A stretch of DNA of 51,527 nucleotides from Burkholderiaceae bacterium (GTDB lineage Bacteria > Pseudomonadota > Gammaproteobacteria > Burkholderiales > Burkholderiaceae_C): positions 1 through 51,527 of the forward strand of contig JAMLIQ010000013.1 of assembly GCA_023954095.1 (NCBI GenBank). The letters are read 5' to 3'. Every line of letters begins with the position of its first letter. Position 1 is the stretch's first letter. The notes under the pieces are model-generated. The model made no database searches. It had not been told where the DNA came from and worked only from the letters and a program-made list of their open reading frames with translations. Shown here piece by piece: positions 42,915 through 50,961 of this stretch. The position numbers and the translations under genes were made by a program.

Positions 42915-44414
42915 GTGATCACCGAACTTGAATTTCAGAGCCTGGCGCGCGAAGGCTACAACCGCATTCCGCTCATGGCGGAAGCCTTCGCCGACCTGGA
43001 AACCCCCTTGTCGCTGTACCTGAAGCTGGCCCACACACGCGACGCAGGCAAGTACAGCTTCCTGCTCGAATCCGTGGTGGGTGGCGAGCGCTTTGGTCGC
43101 TACAGCTTCATCGGCCTGCCCGCGCGCACCCTGCTGCGTGCACGCGGCTTTGGCGCCGCTGCCGTGACCGAGGTGGTCACGGACGGCCAGGTGGTGGAGA
43201 GCGCACCGGGCAATCCGCTGGATTTCGTGGCGGCTTACCAGAAGCGCTTCAAGGTGGCGCTGCGCCCCGGCCTGCCGCGCTTTTGCGGCGGTCTGGCCGG
43301 GTATTTTGGCTACGACGCGGTGCGCCACATCGAGAAGAAGCTGGAAAACTCATGCCCGCCCGACACCCTGGGCATGCCCGACATCCTGCTGCTGCAGTGC
43401 GAGGAACTGGCGGTCATCGACAACCTGTCGGGCAAGCTGTATCTCATCGTCTACGCTGACCCGGGGCGCCCCGAGGCCTACAGCAACGGCAAGAAGCGCC
43501 TGCGCGAGCTGCGCGAACAGCTCAAGTATTCGGTCAGCGCGCCCCAGGTGCAGGCCACGCAAAGCCACCCCGCGCAGCGCGATTTTGCCAAGCAGGACTA
43601 CCTGGCCGCTGTCGAGCACGCCAAGGAACTGATCGCCGCCGGTGACTTCATGCAGGTGCAGGTCGGCCAGCGCATCCACAAGCGCTATACCGAGTCGCCG
43701 CTGTCGCTGTACCGTGCGTTGCGTTCGCTCAATCCCTCACCCTACATGTACTACTACCACTTTGGCGACAGCCATGTGGTGGGCGCCAGCCCCGAGATCC
43801 TGGTGCGCCAGGAGAGCACGCCCGAGGGGCAGAAGGTCACCATCCGCCCGCTGGCGGGCACGCGCCCGCGCGGCGCCACGCTCGCGCTGGACAAGGCCAC
43901 CGAGGTGGAACTGGTCAACGACCCCAAGGAGCGTGCCGAGCATGTGATGCTGATCGACCTGGCGCGCAACGACATCGGGCGCATTGCCAAGACCGGCAGC
44001 GTGAAGGTCACCGAGGCCTTTGCCGTCGAGCGCTACAGCCACGTCATGCACATCGTGAGCAACGTCGAGGGGTTGCTCAACGATGGCATGACCAGCATGG
44101 ACGTACTCAAGGCAACGTTCCCGGCGGGTACGCTCACAGGTGCGCCCAAGGTGCACGCCATGGAGCTGATCGACCAGCTGGAGCCTACCAAGCGCGGCCT
44201 GTATGGCGGTGCCTGCGGTTACCTCAGCTATGCCGGTGACATGGACTTGGCGATCGCCATCCGCACCGGCATCGTCAAGGACGGAACCCTCTATGTACAG
44301 GCTGCGGCCGGTGTCGTGGCCGACTCGGTGCCCGAGATGGAGTGGAAAGAAACAGAACACAAGGCCCGCGCCCTGTTGCGCGCCGCCGAACTCGTGGAAG
44401 AGGGTCTGGAATGA
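42915..44414 (+). CDS. trpE: Anthranilate synthase component I
   Basis: Chorismate-using subunit that forms anthranilate with ammonia from TrpG. The 499-residue protein has the Trp feedback-site segment SFLLES near the N-terminus. The catalytic landmarks IRPLAGTRPRG, LIDLARNDIGR, PAGTLTGAPK and GGACGYLSYAGD are also present. The start is GTG at 42915 with AGGGAG upstream. It overlaps the following chorismate mutase gene by 4 bases. Feedback inhibition by Trp and leader-based control are both expected. Confidence 0.97.
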   Translation: MITELEFQSLAREGYNRIPLMAEAFADLETPLSLYLKLAHTRDAGKYSFLLESVVGGERFGRYSFIGLPARTLLRARGFGAAAVTEVVTDGQVVESAPGNPLDFVAAYQKRFKVALRPGLPRFCGGLAGYFGYDAVRHIEKKLENSCPPDTLGMPDILLLQCEELAVIDNLSGKLYLIVYADPGRPEAYSNGKKRLRELREQLKYSVSAPQVQATQSHPAQRDFAKQDYLAAVEHAKELIAAGDFMQVQVGQRIHKRYTESPLSLYRALRSLNPSPYMYYYHFGDSHVVGASPEILVRQESTPEGQKVTIRPLAGTRPRGATLALDKATEVELVNDPKERAEHVMLIDLARNDIGRIAKTGSVKVTEAFAVERYSHVMHIVSNVEGLLNDGMTSMDVLKATFPAGTLTGAPKVHAMELIDQLEPTKRGLYGGACGYLSYAGDMDLAIAIRTGIVKDGTLYVQAAAGVVADSVPEMEWKETEHKARALLRAAELVEEGLE

Positions 44415-44743
44415 CGCGCGCGATCGACAACACACAGCATTGCAGCACGATGGAAGACGTGCGCCGCCATATCGACGCGCTCGACGATGTGCTGGTGCCC
44501 CTGCTGGTCACGCGCGGCGGCTACATGACACAGGCCGCGCGCATCAAGCAGGATGCGGGGCAGGTGCGCGACGAAGAACGCATCGAAGCCATCATCGAGC
44601 GGGTGCGTTCGCGCGCCGCCGTGGAGGGCGGCCAGCCCGACGTGCTCGAAGCCATCTACCGCAGCATGATGGAAGCCTATATCGCGTTTGAACACCGCGA
44701 GTTCGCGCGCCTGCGTGCGCCCTCGGAAGGGAGCCAGCCATGA
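44411..44743 (+). CDS. Chorismate mutase (AroQ-type), inside the trp operon
   Basis: Small all-helical enzyme of 110 residues predicted to convert chorismate to prephenate, the first step to Phe and Tyr. The helix with [30 protein letters not shown] provides the conserved Arg and Lys, and [14 protein letters not shown] the second active-site set. It overlaps trpE and trpG by 4 bases on each side, so all three are translated together. A chorismate mutase here competes with anthranilate synthase for chorismate. Isochorismate-pyruvate lyase is the closest alternative reading. Confidence 0.85.
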   Translation: MTRAIDNTQHCSTMEDVRRHIDALDDVLVPLLVTRGGYMTQAARIKQDAGQVRDEERIEAIIERVRSRAAVEGGQPDVLEAIYRSMMEAYIAFEHREFARLRAPSEGSQP

Positions 44744-45312
44744 AGCTCTTGATGATCGACAACTACGACAGCTTCACCTGGAACATCGTCCAGTATTTCG
44801 GTGAACTGGGCGCGCAGGTGGAAGTGTTCCGCAACGATGAAATCACCGTGGAAGGTATTGCCGAGCGTGCGCCCGACCGGCTGGTGGTCTCGCCCGGCCC
44901 GTGCTCCCCCGCCGAGGCGGGCATCTCGGTGGCGGCCATCCAGCACTTTGCGGGCAAGCTCCCCATCCTGGGCGTGTGCCTGGGGCACCAGAGCATCGGC
45001 GCGGCCTTCGGCGGCAAGATCGTGCGGGCCCGGGAGCTGATGCACGGCAAGACCAGCGTCATCACCACCACGCAAAAGGGCGTGTTCGCCGGGCTGCCCG
45101 CGCAGTTCACGGTCAACCGCTACCACTCGCTGGCCATCGAACGCGCGAACTGCCCCGAGGTGCTGGAGATCACCGCCTGGACGGAGGACGGCGAGATCAT
45201 GGGCGTGCGCCACAAGGAGCTGCCCATCGAGGGCGTGCAGTTCCACCCCGAAAGCATCCTGACCGAGCACGGCCACGCCATGCTGCGCAACTTCCTGGAG
45301 CAGCGCACGTGA
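44740..45312 (+). CDS. trpG: Anthranilate synthase component II (glutamine amidotransferase)
   Basis: Releases ammonia from glutamine for TrpE. The 190-residue class I amidotransferase has the nucleophile loop [10 protein letters not shown] (Cys near residue 80), the oxyanion/[10 protein letters not shown] segment and the His-Glu pair in QFHPESIL. The start is coupled to the chorismate mutase stop (ATGA). The stop overlaps the GTG of the LysE gene by 2 bases. The same subunit could also serve p-aminobenzoate synthase, as in other bacteria. Confidence 0.96.
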   Translation: MKLLMIDNYDSFTWNIVQYFGELGAQVEVFRNDEITVEGIAERAPDRLVVSPGPCSPAEAGISVAAIQHFAGKLPILGVCLGHQSIGAAFGGKIVRARELMHGKTSVITTTQKGVFAGLPAQFTVNRYHSLAIERANCPEVLEITAWTEDGEIMGVRHKELPIEGVQFHPESILTEHGHAMLRNFLEQRT

Positions 45313-45971
45313 GCATCGACACGCACCAGCTGCTGATGTTCACCGCGGCAGGCTGGCTGCTGAACCTGACCCCCGGCCCTGATGTGCTCTACATCGTGAC
45401 CAATGCGCTCAAGTCCGGCACGCGGGCAGGCATCGTGGCGGGGCTGGGCATCACGGCCGGGTGCTTTGTGCACATCTTTGCCGCAGCGGTGGGCGTGGGC
45501 GCGCTGCTGGCCACATCGGCCACGGCGTTCACCGTGCTCAAGTGGGCTGGCGCCGCCTACCTGCTGTGGATGGGCGTGCGCATGCTGCTCGCGCGCGGCG
45601 GGGGCGGCAACGGCGCCGCCATTGCCGCAGCGCAGTCGGCTACGCCGGTGGTGGTTTCGCTGCGCAGCGTGTTCCTGGGCGGCTTCTGGACCAACGTGCT
45701 CAACCCCAAGGTGGCCATTTTCTTTCTGGCCTTTGTTCCGCAGTTCATTGCACCGGGAACCGACAACAAGGCCCTGGCGTTCGTACTGCTGGGGGTTCTG
45801 TTCAACGTCAACGCCATTCCTGTGAACGCGGGCTGGGCGCTGGCCGCGTCGTGGATGGCGCGGCGTGCCGGTGCTGTGCAGCGTGGCATGCACTGGCTGG
45901 ACCGTGCAGCCGGTGCCCTGTTCATCGGCTTTGGGCTCAAGCTGGCCTGGACGGACGCGCCCTCGGCCTGA
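45309..45971 (+). CDS. LysE/RhtB family amino-acid exporter
   Basis: Membrane protein of 220 residues with about six helices; the family exports amino acids and analogues. Landmarks are [16 protein letters not shown] at the N-terminus, the [12 protein letters not shown] segment, [21 protein letters not shown] in the middle and a C-terminal helix. The GTG at 45309 overlaps the trpG stop (GTGA), so it is translationally coupled inside the trp operon. Export of tryptophan, anthranilate or a related aromatic is a reasonable inference, not shown by sequence. Confidence 0.9.
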   Translation: MSIDTHQLLMFTAAGWLLNLTPGPDVLYIVTNALKSGTRAGIVAGLGITAGCFVHIFAAAVGVGALLATSATAFTVLKWAGAAYLLWMGVRMLLARGGGGNGAAIAAAQSATPVVVSLRSVFLGGFWTNVLNPKVAIFFLAFVPQFIAPGTDNKALAFVLLGVLFNVNAIPVNAGWALAASWMARRAGAVQRGMHWLDRAAGALFIGFGLKLAWTDAPSA

Positions 45972-45991
45972 CCCTCAAGGAGACAAAAACC

Positions 45992-47023
45992 ATGTCCATC
46001 ACCCCCCAGGAAGCGCTGCAGCGCACCATCGAGCACCGCGAGATTTTCCACGACGAAATGCTGCACCTGATGCGGCTCATCATGCAGGGCGAGCTCTCGC
46101 CCGTGATGACGGCGGCCATCGTCACGGGCCTGCGCGTGAAGAAGGAAACCATCGGCGAGATTACCGCCGCCGCGCAGGTGATGCGCGAGTTCTCCACCAA
46201 GGTGCATGTGCATGACCGCAGGCACATGGTCGACATCGTGGGCACCGGGGGCGATGGTGCCGGTACCTTCAACATTTCCACCTGCGCCACCTTTGTGGCG
46301 GCGGCGGCGGGCGCACGGGTCAGCAAGCATGGCGGGCGCAGCGTTTCCAGCAAAAGCGGCAGCGCCGATGTGATGGAGGCGCTGGGCGTGCACATCAACC
46401 TCAAGCCTGAGCAGATTGCACAGTGCATCGACGAGATCGGCATCGGCTTCATGTTTGCCCCCAACCACCATCCGGCCATGAAAAACGTGGCGCCGGTGCG
46501 CAAGGAACTGGGCGTGCGCACCCTCTTCAACATCCTGGGGCCGCTCACCAACCCGGCCGGGGCACCCAACATTCTCATGGGCGTGTTCCACCCCGACCTG
46601 GTGGGCATCCAGGTGCGTGCGCTGCAGCGCCTGGGGGCCGAGCATGCCGTGGTGGTCTATGGCCGCGACGGCATGGACGAGGTGAGCCTGGGTGCCGCCA
46701 CGCTGGTGGGCGAGCTGAAGAACGGCGAGATCACCGAATACGAGATCCACCCCGAGGACTTTGGCCTCGGCATGGCCAGCAACCGGGCGCTGAAAGTGGA
46801 CACGCCCGATCAGTCGCGCGATCTGCTGCTGGGCGTGCTCAAGGGCGACACCGGCGCGGCGCGCGACATCGTGTGCCTGAACGCCGGTGTGGCGCTGTAT
46901 GCCGCCAACGTGACCGCCACCATGCTGGAGGGCATTGCCCAGGCCCGCGCGGCCATCGATTCGGGTGCAGCGCTTGCCAAGCTGGAGCAGCTTGTCACGC
47001 GCACGCATGCGCTGGCGGCTTAG
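45992..47023 (+). CDS. trpD: Anthranilate phosphoribosyltransferase
   Basis: Transfers phosphoribose from PRPP to anthranilate. The 344-residue protein has the PRPP-binding loop [18 protein letters not shown], the [21 protein letters not shown] segment, [14 protein letters not shown] and DGMDEVSLG, all intact. AAGGAGACAAAAACC precedes the ATG. It follows the LysE gene by 20 bp. Confidence 0.97.
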   Translation: MSITPQEALQRTIEHREIFHDEMLHLMRLIMQGELSPVMTAAIVTGLRVKKETIGEITAAAQVMREFSTKVHVHDRRHMVDIVGTGGDGAGTFNISTCATFVAAAAGARVSKHGGRSVSSKSGSADVMEALGVHINLKPEQIAQCIDEIGIGFMFAPNHHPAMKNVAPVRKELGVRTLFNILGPLTNPAGAPNILMGVFHPDLVGIQVRALQRLGAEHAVVVYGRDGMDEVSLGAATLVGELKNGEITEYEIHPEDFGLGMASNRALKVDTPDQSRDLLLGVLKGDTGAARDIVCLNAGVALYAANVTATMLEGIAQARAAIDSGAALAKLEQLVTRTHALAA

Positions 47024-47060
47024 TGGGTTCGGAGCACGGTCATTTACTCTGCCGTTGTAC

Positions 47061-47690
47061 ATGCCTTACCAGCTATCGAGATCGCCGAAGGTTGACCATC
47101 GGCCTTTGCACAGCGTTGCGGAGCTGGCCCTGACTTTGCCGCGAGTGCAGCGCGTGCTTCTGCCGGCCGAACTTAGCAAGCCTGCGGGTCCATGGGTGAC
47201 CGCTGCCACGACAGGCTTGGTGGCCCTGATCGCGGGGTGGCAACTGCTGCAGATCCCTGAATTTCAGGCCACACCCGCCAAGTGGGCTGTGATCGGGATG
47301 ACGGGCTTGTTTGCTGGTGCCGCCATCTGGTGGACAGATCGCCAGCGTCTGAGCAAGGAGTATTGGCTCGTCGATTTTGCGCAAGGCCGTATATTGCCTG
47401 TAGGCCGAAGCGATAGAGAGTCCATAGTGATCGATCCCAACGAGCACAGTCTGGGGTGTTATGTGGCGGGTGGCTCCCGCAGTACACCGTCCTATGCGCT
47501 GGAGCTACGCCATGTGCGGCGTGGCCCGGTGGCCCAGTTGTCCAACGTACCTTTGACAGGATCCGGACAACGCTTCGAGAGCGAGCGCGAGCAGCTCGAC
47601 CTTTGCGTTGACTTGTTGGCCCAGAGGCTTCGAATTCGGCGCTCAGGCGAACCCTTGGTGAAAGCGGGCCATCGCCGACCAGCGTTTTGA
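47061..47690 (+). CDS. Membrane protein of unknown function between trpD and trpC
   Basis: A 209-residue protein from the ATG at 47061. Two hydrophobic helices lie near residues 43-60 ([18 protein letters not shown]) and 73-92 ([17 protein letters not shown]). A soluble C-terminal domain of about 115 residues follows, with [29 protein letters not shown] and [17 protein letters not shown]-like segments. No family is recognised. Codon use looks less GC-biased than in trpD and trpC. It lies between two trp genes that are normally adjacent and has no clear ribosome-binding site, so expression is uncertain. Confidence 0.65.
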   Translation: MPYQLSRSPKVDHRPLHSVAELALTLPRVQRVLLPAELSKPAGPWVTAATTGLVALIAGWQLLQIPEFQATPAKWAVIGMTGLFAGAAIWWTDRQRLSKEYWLVDFAQGRILPVGRSDRESIVIDPNEHSLGCYVAGGSRSTPSYALELRHVRRGPVAQLSNVPLTGSGQRFESEREQLDLCVDLLAQRLRIRRSGEPLVKAGHRRPAF

Positions 47691-47722
47691 CACCTAACCC
47701 TCATTTTTTCTCTGATTGCATC

Positions 47723-48523
47723 ATGTCCGACATCCTGAACAAAATCGTGGCCGTCAAGCACGAAGAAGTGGCCGCCGCCAAAAAGCGCCTGCCGTTTGAC
47801 GCCATGCGCCAGGACGCCGAGAGCCGCGTGCTCACGCGCGACTTCGAGGGCGCGCTACGCGCCAGAATCGCCCGGGGCCAGGCGGCGGTGATTGCCGAGA
47901 TCAAGAAAGCCAGCCCCAGCAAAGGCGTGCTGCGCGCCGATTTCATTCCGGCCGACATCGCCCAGAGTTACGCCGATGGCGATGGCACCGTGCGTGCGGC
48001 CTGCCTCTCCGTGCTGACCGACAGGCAGTTCTTCCAGGGCAGTGTGGACGCCCTCAAGCAGGCGCGCGCCAGCTGCCAGCTGCCGGTGCTGCGCAAGGAT
48101 TTCCTGGTCGATCCGTACCAGGTCTACGAAGCCCGCGCCATGGGTGCCGACGCTGTTCTGCTGATCGCCGCCTGCCTCGACGATGCCCAGATGGCGGACT
48201 TCGAGGCCATCGCCCGCAGCCTGGACATGGCCGTGCTGGTGGAGGTGCACGACCGCGCCGAGCTGGAGCGGGCGCTGAAGCTCAAGACGCCGCTGGTCGG
48301 CATCAACAACCGCAACCTGCGCAGCTTCGAGGTCACGCTCGAGACCACGCTGGGCATGCTCAAGGACGTGCCGCCGGATCGCCTGCTGGTCACCGAGTCG
48401 GGCATCCTCAAGCCTGCGGACGTGAAGACCATGCGCGCTGCCGGTGTGCATGCCTTCCTCGTGGGCGAGGCCTTTATGCGCACGCCCGAGCCGGGCCTGG
48501 AACTGGCCAGGTTGTTTGCTTGA
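47723..48523 (+). CDS. trpC: Indole-3-glycerol-phosphate synthase
   Basis: Closes the indole ring in tryptophan synthesis. The 266-residue TIM barrel contains [10 protein letters not shown] (catalytic Glu and Lys), [25 protein letters not shown] in part, [12 protein letters not shown] and VTESGI. All expected residues are present. The ATG at 47723 is preferred over one at 47687. A dispersed repeat begins at its stop codon and runs to the start of ung. Confidence 0.96.
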   Translation: MSDILNKIVAVKHEEVAAAKKRLPFDAMRQDAESRVLTRDFEGALRARIARGQAAVIAEIKKASPSKGVLRADFIPADIAQSYADGDGTVRAACLSVLTDRQFFQGSVDALKQARASCQLPVLRKDFLVDPYQVYEARAMGADAVLLIAACLDDAQMADFEAIARSLDMAVLVEVHDRAELERALKLKTPLVGINNRNLRSFEVTLETTLGMLKDVPPDRLLVTESGILKPADVKTMRAAGVHAFLVGEAFMRTPEPGLELARLFA

Positions 48524-48524
48524 A

Positions 48525-48578
48525 TATCAAAAATAATAGCTGCTCACGCTTGGTGGATAGGCGCTGGAGGCCATTTTG
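48525..48578 (-). repeat. Intergenic copy of the ~50-bp dispersed repeat, trpC-ung
   Basis: Plus strand: ATAATAGCTGCTCACGC, then GGCGCTGGAGGCCATTTTG. This is the form closest to what I recall as a common Comamonadaceae repeat, and it aligns with copies at 19584 and 27472. The GGAGG inside it serves as the likely ribosome-binding site of ung, and the element ends on a TTG that could be the ung start. Confidence 0.85.
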
Positions 48579-49310
48579 TCTATGGATATTGTTCGGGACG
48601 GTGCCGGGCGGGCGCCCACGCAATTGCAAAGTGCAGACCCGGCCGACTGGCCCGTAGCGCCGGGCTGGCAGCCGCTGGTGCAGGCGTTTTTCGCCGACGC
48701 GGCAGGCTGCAAACTACAGGGCTTCTTGCAGGCTCGGCTCGATGCCGGGGCCGTTATCTTCCCGCCGCAGCCCTTGCGTGCGCTGGAGCTGACCCCGCCC
48801 GAGGAGGTGCGCGTGGTCATTTTGGGACAAGACCCCTACCACGGCCGGGGCCAGGCCGAGGGGCTGGCGTTCTCGGTGGCGCCCGGCGTGGCGCTGCCGC
48901 CTTCGCTGCGCAACATCTTCAAGGAACTGCAGCGCGACCTGGGCACGCCCGCGCCCGCCTGGCCGCAGCCCGGCGGCAGCCTGGTGAAATGGGCGCAAAA
49001 CGGTGTGCTGTTGCTCAACACCACGCTCACGGTGGAAGAAGGCCAACCCGCCAGCCATGCAGGCCAGGGCTGGGAGCGGCTGACCGACGCCGTGATCCGC
49101 CACGTGGCCCAGGGGCAGCGGCCGGTGGTCTTCATGCTGTGGGGCTCGCACGCGCAAGCTAAGCGCGCCGTCATTCCGCAGGGCCGCGGTCACCTGGTGC
49201 TGTGCGCCAACCACCCGTCGCCCTTGTCAGCGCTGCGCCCGCCGGCGCCCTTCATCGGCTGCGGGCATTTTGGGCAGGCGCGGGCGTTTCGGGCGTCGCA
49301 TCGGGGTTGA
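48576..49310 (+). CDS. ung: Uracil-DNA glycosylase (family 1)
   Basis: Removes uracil from DNA as the first step of base-excision repair. The 244-residue protein has the water-activating motif GQDPYHGRGQAEGLAFSV, the LLLNTTLTV segment and the closing HPSPLSALR with the catalytic His. Two starts are possible: TTG at 48576, five bases after GGAGG, or ATG at 48582. Both the ribosome-binding site and the TTG lie within a dispersed repeat. Convergent with the lipoprotein gene. Confidence 0.95.
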   Translation: MSMDIVRDGAGRAPTQLQSADPADWPVAPGWQPLVQAFFADAAGCKLQGFLQARLDAGAVIFPPQPLRALELTPPEEVRVVILGQDPYHGRGQAEGLAFSVAPGVALPPSLRNIFKELQRDLGTPAPAWPQPGGSLVKWAQNGVLLLNTTLTVEEGQPASHAGQGWERLTDAVIRHVAQGQRPVVFMLWGSHAQAKRAVIPQGRGHLVLCANHPSPLSALRPPAPFIGCGHFGQARAFRASHRG

Positions 49311-49332
49311 ATGCCCTCCATGTCCGGAGCGG

Positions 49333-50016
49333 TCAGCCCGCGGGGCACGCCGGAAACCGTTGTTTCAGATCCGCTGCAGACATGGTTTCGGCCAGGTCCA
49401 TGTTGCGCACGATGGGAATGAACTCGCCTGGTTCGGTAAAGCGGATCAGGGTGGTCACGGTGGTGTTGTGAGTGCCCTTGTGTTGGCAGCCGGCCAGCCC
49501 CAGCCCCAGGCCCAGCGCGCGCTGCCCGTCATCCGTTCCCTTCCAGCCCAGCGCCTTGGCGCGCAGGGCCTGCAGCCGGGGCAGGGCGGCGGGGTCGATG
49601 CGCCAGATCTGCGTTGTGGTCTGGGGGCTGTCGTACGCTGCCAGCAGGCTGCGTTGGGCCGTGCTGCGCAGTTCCTGCAGGGGGAGTTTTTCTTCCAGTC
49701 GCTCGGTCACGGTGCTGCCGTTGGGCTGGCGCAGTTTGCGCGACACGCTCACGGTCAGCGCCAGTTCCTGGCCATGGAGTTGCAAGCCGGGCCGGTGCAC
49801 CACCGCAGCGCGCAGCGCTGCGGGGTCCAGCGTCTCCAGGTTGAGCTTGCGCAGTTTCCAGAGCGAGGCCACGGGCACGCTGCCGCAGGCGGCCAGCATG
49901 GCGGACGCCATGGCAACCGCTGGCAAGGCGCGCCCGATGGCGCGCAGCGCAGACGCTGTCTGCCGTGTGGGCGGACGCTCGCCGTGCTCGTGTGGGGTGT
50001 ACAGGTCGAAGGCCAT
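49333..50016 (-). CDS. Putative lipoprotein of unknown function
   Basis: A 227-residue protein with a long basic N-terminus (about 25 residues), a hydrophobic core and a lipobox LAAC with Cys44 (AMLAACGSVP), consistent with an outer-membrane or periplasmic lipoprotein. The mature part has regular beta-like segments (LALTVSVSRKL, TVTERLEEKL, TVTTLIRFTEPG). No family is recognised. The start ATG at 50016 lies 10 bp from a perfect 12-bp inverted repeat that overlaps the divergent promoter. It may be in the same regulatory circuit as the DUF2975-XRE genes. Confidence 0.7.
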   Translation of the reverse strand: MAFDLYTPHEHGERPPTRQTASALRAIGRALPAVAMASAMLAACGSVPVASLWKLRKLNLETLDPAALRAAVVHRPGLQLHGQELALTVSVSRKLRQPNGSTVTERLEEKLPLQELRSTAQRSLLAAYDSPQTTTQIWRIDPAALPRLQALRAKALGWKGTDDGQRALGLGLGLAGCQHKGTHNTTVTTLIRFTEPGEFIPIVRNMDLAETMSAADLKQRFPACPAG

Positions 50017-50017
50017 T

Positions 50018-50046
50018 TTGGAGTAATTTCTGTAAAACGGTATATT
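50018..50046 (+). promoter_or_regulatory. Sigma-70-like promoter for the DUF2975-XRE operon
   Basis: TTGGAG at 50018-50023 and TATATT at 50041-50046 are separated by 17 bases, the optimal spacing. They match four and five of six consensus positions. Transcription would begin near 50053, about 27 bases before the next ATG. A -35-like TTGATA at 50073-50068 on the minus strand could serve the lipoprotein gene. Confidence 0.65.
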
Positions 50047-50064
50047 ATTATTGTTTTACAGAAA
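50027..50064. promoter_or_regulatory. Perfect 12-bp inverted repeat over the promoter, probable operator
   Basis: TTTCTGTAAAAC at 50027-50038 and GTTTTACAGAAA at 50053-50064 with a 14-base spacer holding the -10 element. The arms cover the -35/-10 spacer and the start site, the classic position for a repressor. The likely binder is the XRE protein encoded at 50703. Confidence 0.65.
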
Positions 50065-50079
50065 ATTTATCAAGTGCAA

Positions 50080-50682
50080 ATGATGCTTCTTCCCATGACC
50101 TCTCAGAGTTCGTCGGTTCAGACGCCCTCGTTTCGGCGCCTGGCCTGGAGTTTGCTGGCAGCCAGTTGGGTGTGCGCGCTGGTGTCGTTCGGGTTTTCGC
50201 TGGCGCGTTGGGCCGCGATCGGGCAGGAGGGCGGCTGGGGTGGCTGGATGCCCCTGACCGTGGTGCCTGCACAGGCCTTGCTGGCCGGCCTGACGCAGCC
50301 ACAGTCCATGGAGCTGCCATGGCGCTGGGTGGGAGTGGGGCTGGAGTGCATCCCCGCACTGGCCATGTTTTATGCCGTGTGGTGCGTGCACCGCATTTGC
50401 CGTGCGTTTCTGGCGGGAGAGGTGTTCGGGCCCGTGGTGGTGCGCGGATTTCGTGGCGTGGGCTGGGGGTTTCTGGCGATGTTTGTGACATCGCTGCTCT
50501 ACCAGATGGGAGTGACGGCGCTGCTGTCGTGGCTCGCGTCCGGGCACAACGGGGGGCTGATCGTGCTGGGCCTGGGCTCGTTTGAAATGAGCATGCTGGT
50601 GGTGGCGCTCATGATGCTGCTGCTGGCCCATGTGCTGGCCGAGGGCTGCCGTCTGCAGGCCGAAGCCAACGCATTCGTGTAA
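50080..50682 (+). CDS. DUF2975 membrane protein
   Basis: Membrane protein of 200 residues with four predicted helices (LAWSLLAASWVCALVSFGFSLA, CIPALAMFYAVW, GFLAMFVTSLLYQMG and a C-terminal VVALMMLLLAHVLAE). The pattern with the WCVHRICRAFLAGEVFG stretch between helices 2 and 3 matches DUF2975. Starts at 50080, 50083 and 50095 are all possible. The following gene is a small XRE-type repressor; DUF2975 genes with a YozG-like regulator are a common pair in bacteria. The role is unknown. Confidence 0.8.
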   Translation: MMLLPMTSQSSSVQTPSFRRLAWSLLAASWVCALVSFGFSLARWAAIGQEGGWGGWMPLTVVPAQALLAGLTQPQSMELPWRWVGVGLECIPALAMFYAVWCVHRICRAFLAGEVFGPVVVRGFRGVGWGFLAMFVTSLLYQMGVTALLSWLASGHNGGLIVLGLGSFEMSMLVVALMMLLLAHVLAEGCRLQAEANAFV

Positions 50683-50702
50683 TTCATCCAGGAAACCCAC
50701 CC

Positions 50703-50957
50703 ATGGCGATTGTTGTCACGCTGGATGAAATGCTCGTGCGCCGCAAGGTCAAGTCGCGGGATCTTGCGGCCCATGTGGGCATTACCGAGGCCAATTTGTC
50801 CCTGCTCAAGAGCGGCAAGGTCAAAGGGGTGCGCTTCGAGACCCTGTCCGCCATTTGCAGCTACCTGCAGTGCCAGCCTGGGGATCTGCTGACCTGGATG
50901 CCCGATGCAGGGGCGCCACCACCGGCCGGTCTGGCCAGCAGCTCACCGCACGAGTAA
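50703..50957 (+). CDS. XRE-family (YozG-like) transcriptional regulator
   Basis: An 84-residue helix-turn-helix protein: DEMLVRRKVKSRDLAAHVGITEANLSLLKSGKVKG provides the HTH, then FETLSAICSYLQCQPGDLLTW and a short tail. Such small Cro/C1-type proteins usually repress their own operon. It lies 20 bp after the DUF2975 gene, and the likely operator is the inverted repeat at 50027-50064. AGGAAACCCACC precedes the ATG. Confidence 0.92.
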   Translation: MAIVVTLDEMLVRRKVKSRDLAAHVGITEANLSLLKSGKVKGVRFETLSAICSYLQCQPGDLLTWMPDAGAPPPAGLASSSPHE

Positions 50958-50961
50958 GCCG

